From positions 54,049-118,048 of the forward strand of contig NZ_PVNE01000010.1 of the NCBI RefSeq assembly GCF_003001905.1: a stretch of DNA of 64,000 nucleotides, in the 5' to 3' direction. Shown piece after piece: positions 63,183 to 64,000 of this stretch (positions within the stretch are counted from its first letter, which is position 1; each line of letters begins with the position of its first letter). The notes under the pieces were generated by a model. That model was given only the letters and a program-made list of their open reading frames with translations, searched no databases and had not been told where the DNA came from. This stretch comes from Planifilum fimeticola (lineage in GTDB: Bacteria > Bacillota > Bacilli > Thermoactinomycetales > DSM-44946). Position numbers and translations under genes: made by a program.

Positions 63183-63893
63183 ATGGCATCCAGCCCCTTT
63201 TCGTTATCCCACGATTGGAAGTTGTGCTGGAAGCGGGTGTATGGTCGGGGAAATCCGTATGTGAACGGGGAATCCCCGAGAGAACAAAAGGCGTTGCAGG
63301 CTTTGGGAGCTGTCGGGGTCATCGGCAGCTCCCAGCTGATGCGCCTGTTTTTGAACCGGGATAAAAACCGCAGAAAGCGGATGGTAAGGGAAAAGAAGTT
63401 GGTTCGGCATGAGATCAGGAGGAACAACCAATCGATTCCGATCTATACCCTGGGACCAAACGGAGCACCGATCACGCAAATATCAGAGTACGAAGACAAC
63501 TACTGGGTCAAATACAAAGTGGAGGATGTTTTAAAACGCCTTTTGTTCTTCCAACTCTATGCCAAGTTCCCGAAAGCCCGGATTGTTCCCGCCCCGTCGC
63601 CTTTTGTCGGGGCGATTTCTTTTAAGAGCAACCTGTTCTACGTCTACGTGATTCGGGGGGATATGCAGGATTTACTGGTACATTTGAAGTGGCACCCCTT
63701 TACCGAACGGATGATCATCCTGACGGAATCTCTGAGTCACCTTCAGCCCCTTAACGCTTTTGCACCGAATTTGAAAGTGCGTGTGACGACCGATCAGGAT
63801 CTTCGGTGCGACTTGCAGAATCTCTTTTATCGCTGGGAAGGCACTTGGGTGAAGGAAAATCAACAGCCGACACCAGTGGTGTTAAGCGGCTAG
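63183..63893 (+). CDS. winged-helix protein, Replic_Relax-like
   Basis: 236 residues. The N-terminal part (REQKALQALGAVGVIGSSQLMRLFLNRDKNRRKRMVREKKLVRHEI) is a winged helix much like that of the Replic_Relax protein at 58974, followed by YTLGPNGAPIT and a mixed alpha/beta domain. It starts five bases after the S1 gene. A second, shorter member of that family or an accessory protein is the best reading. Confidence 0.65.
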   Translation: MASSPFSLSHDWKLCWKRVYGRGNPYVNGESPREQKALQALGAVGVIGSSQLMRLFLNRDKNRRKRMVREKKLVRHEIRRNNQSIPIYTLGPNGAPITQISEYEDNYWVKYKVEDVLKRLLFFQLYAKFPKARIVPAPSPFVGAISFKSNLFYVYVIRGDMQDLLVHLKWHPFTERMIILTESLSHLQPLNAFAPNLKVRVTTDQDLRCDLQNLFYRWEGTWVKENQQPTPVVLSG

Positions 63894-64000
63894 ACACTAG
63901 AAGCATTGTGAAATAGTCCTGTATACAAACGGCTACTTACGAAAACATCCACCTGAATTGACATGACAATCCAAAGCTGTGTTCGTTTCGGGGGGAATCG
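63894..64000. other. right edge of window, no feature seen
   Basis: 107 bases with no supported gene, hairpin or yifB-like sequence; the element continues beyond the window. Confidence 0.6.

Larger units (their letters stand above)
33432..64000. mobile_element. integrative and conjugative element inserted in yifB (right end outside window)
   Basis: From the yifB junction to the window edge every recognisable gene belongs to integration, element control, DNA processing or conjugation: serine recombinase, divergent repressors, RecD2-like helicase, SSB, TcpC/D/E, VirB4 and VirD4 ATPases, TrbL-like channel protein, wall hydrolase, sortase and Replic_Relax proteins. No housekeeping gene appears, and the expected dprA-topA neighbours of yifB are absent. 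The gene set is that of the FA/Tcp type of Gram-positive transfer system. At least 30.5 kb is present. Confidence 0.92.

Overview
The window looks like the chromosome of a high-GC, spore-forming Firmicute. Gene order (rsmD-coaD-ylbJ-ylbK-ylbL-ylbN-rpmF; fapR-plsX; smc-ftsY-ylxM-ffh-rpsP-khpA-rimM-trmD-rplS; lepB-rbgA-rnhB-yraN-yifB) is that of Bacillales. The sporulation gene ylbJ, the fatty-acid repressor FapR, strong AGGAGG ribosome sites and frequent GTG/TTG starts support this. The GC-rich coding and a Fab cluster that contains fabH and fabF would fit a thermophilic Thermoactinomycetaceae-like organism, but that placement is an inference.

Positions 1-33,431 are core chromosome. They hold the end of recG and two unknown genes, then the rsmD-to-rpmF block with ylbJ facing the other way. 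Next is the lipid block fapR-plsX-fabH-fabD-fabG-acpP-fabF, with a well-formed FapR operator on its promoter, followed by rnc, csaA, smc and ftsY. An AT-rich islet with one unknown gene separates ftsY from ylxM-ffh. After that come ribosomal protein and RNA maturation genes, lepB, rbgA, rnhB and yraN, one unknown gene on the minus strand, a glycolate-oxidase-type operon in which GlcF and GlcD are fused, and the start of yifB/comM.

At about 33,431 yifB is cut inside its MNPCPCG motif. From there to the right edge (over 30 kb) the DNA is one integrated conjugative element, and its right end lies outside the window. A large serine recombinase sits at the left junction and reads out into yifB, so its last ten codons are host DNA. 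The left arm is AT-rich and regulatory: a YdcF-like protein, an HTH-TPR regulator, and a divergent repressor/Xre pair around four CAAC-N5-GTTG operators. The maintenance module has a NusG-like protein with a split NGN domain and no clear KOW, a RecD2-like helicase, SSB, a RepL-like winged-helix protein, a DUF5131 radical-SAM-like protein and a RecU-like nuclease. The transfer module has a sortase with its own wall-anchored substrate, TcpC/TcpD/TcpE-like proteins, a VirB4-type ATPase, a TrbL/VirB6-like channel protein, a transglycosylase-M23 wall hydrolase, a DUF2637-like membrane protein, a RusA-like nuclease, a Replic_Relax protein, a VirD4-type coupling protein, a triple-S1 protein and a second winged-helix protein.

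The structures least explained by known genes are all in the element. They are a roughly 1.1 kb tract packed with GTGGAG words, a candidate origin/oriT (inverted CGGGTAA sites plus a perfect 19-bp-arm hairpin) before the Replic_Relax gene, an alternating palindrome before the DUF5131 gene, a shared GFWD C-terminus on two element proteins, and a roughly 170-bp out-of-frame gene overlap.
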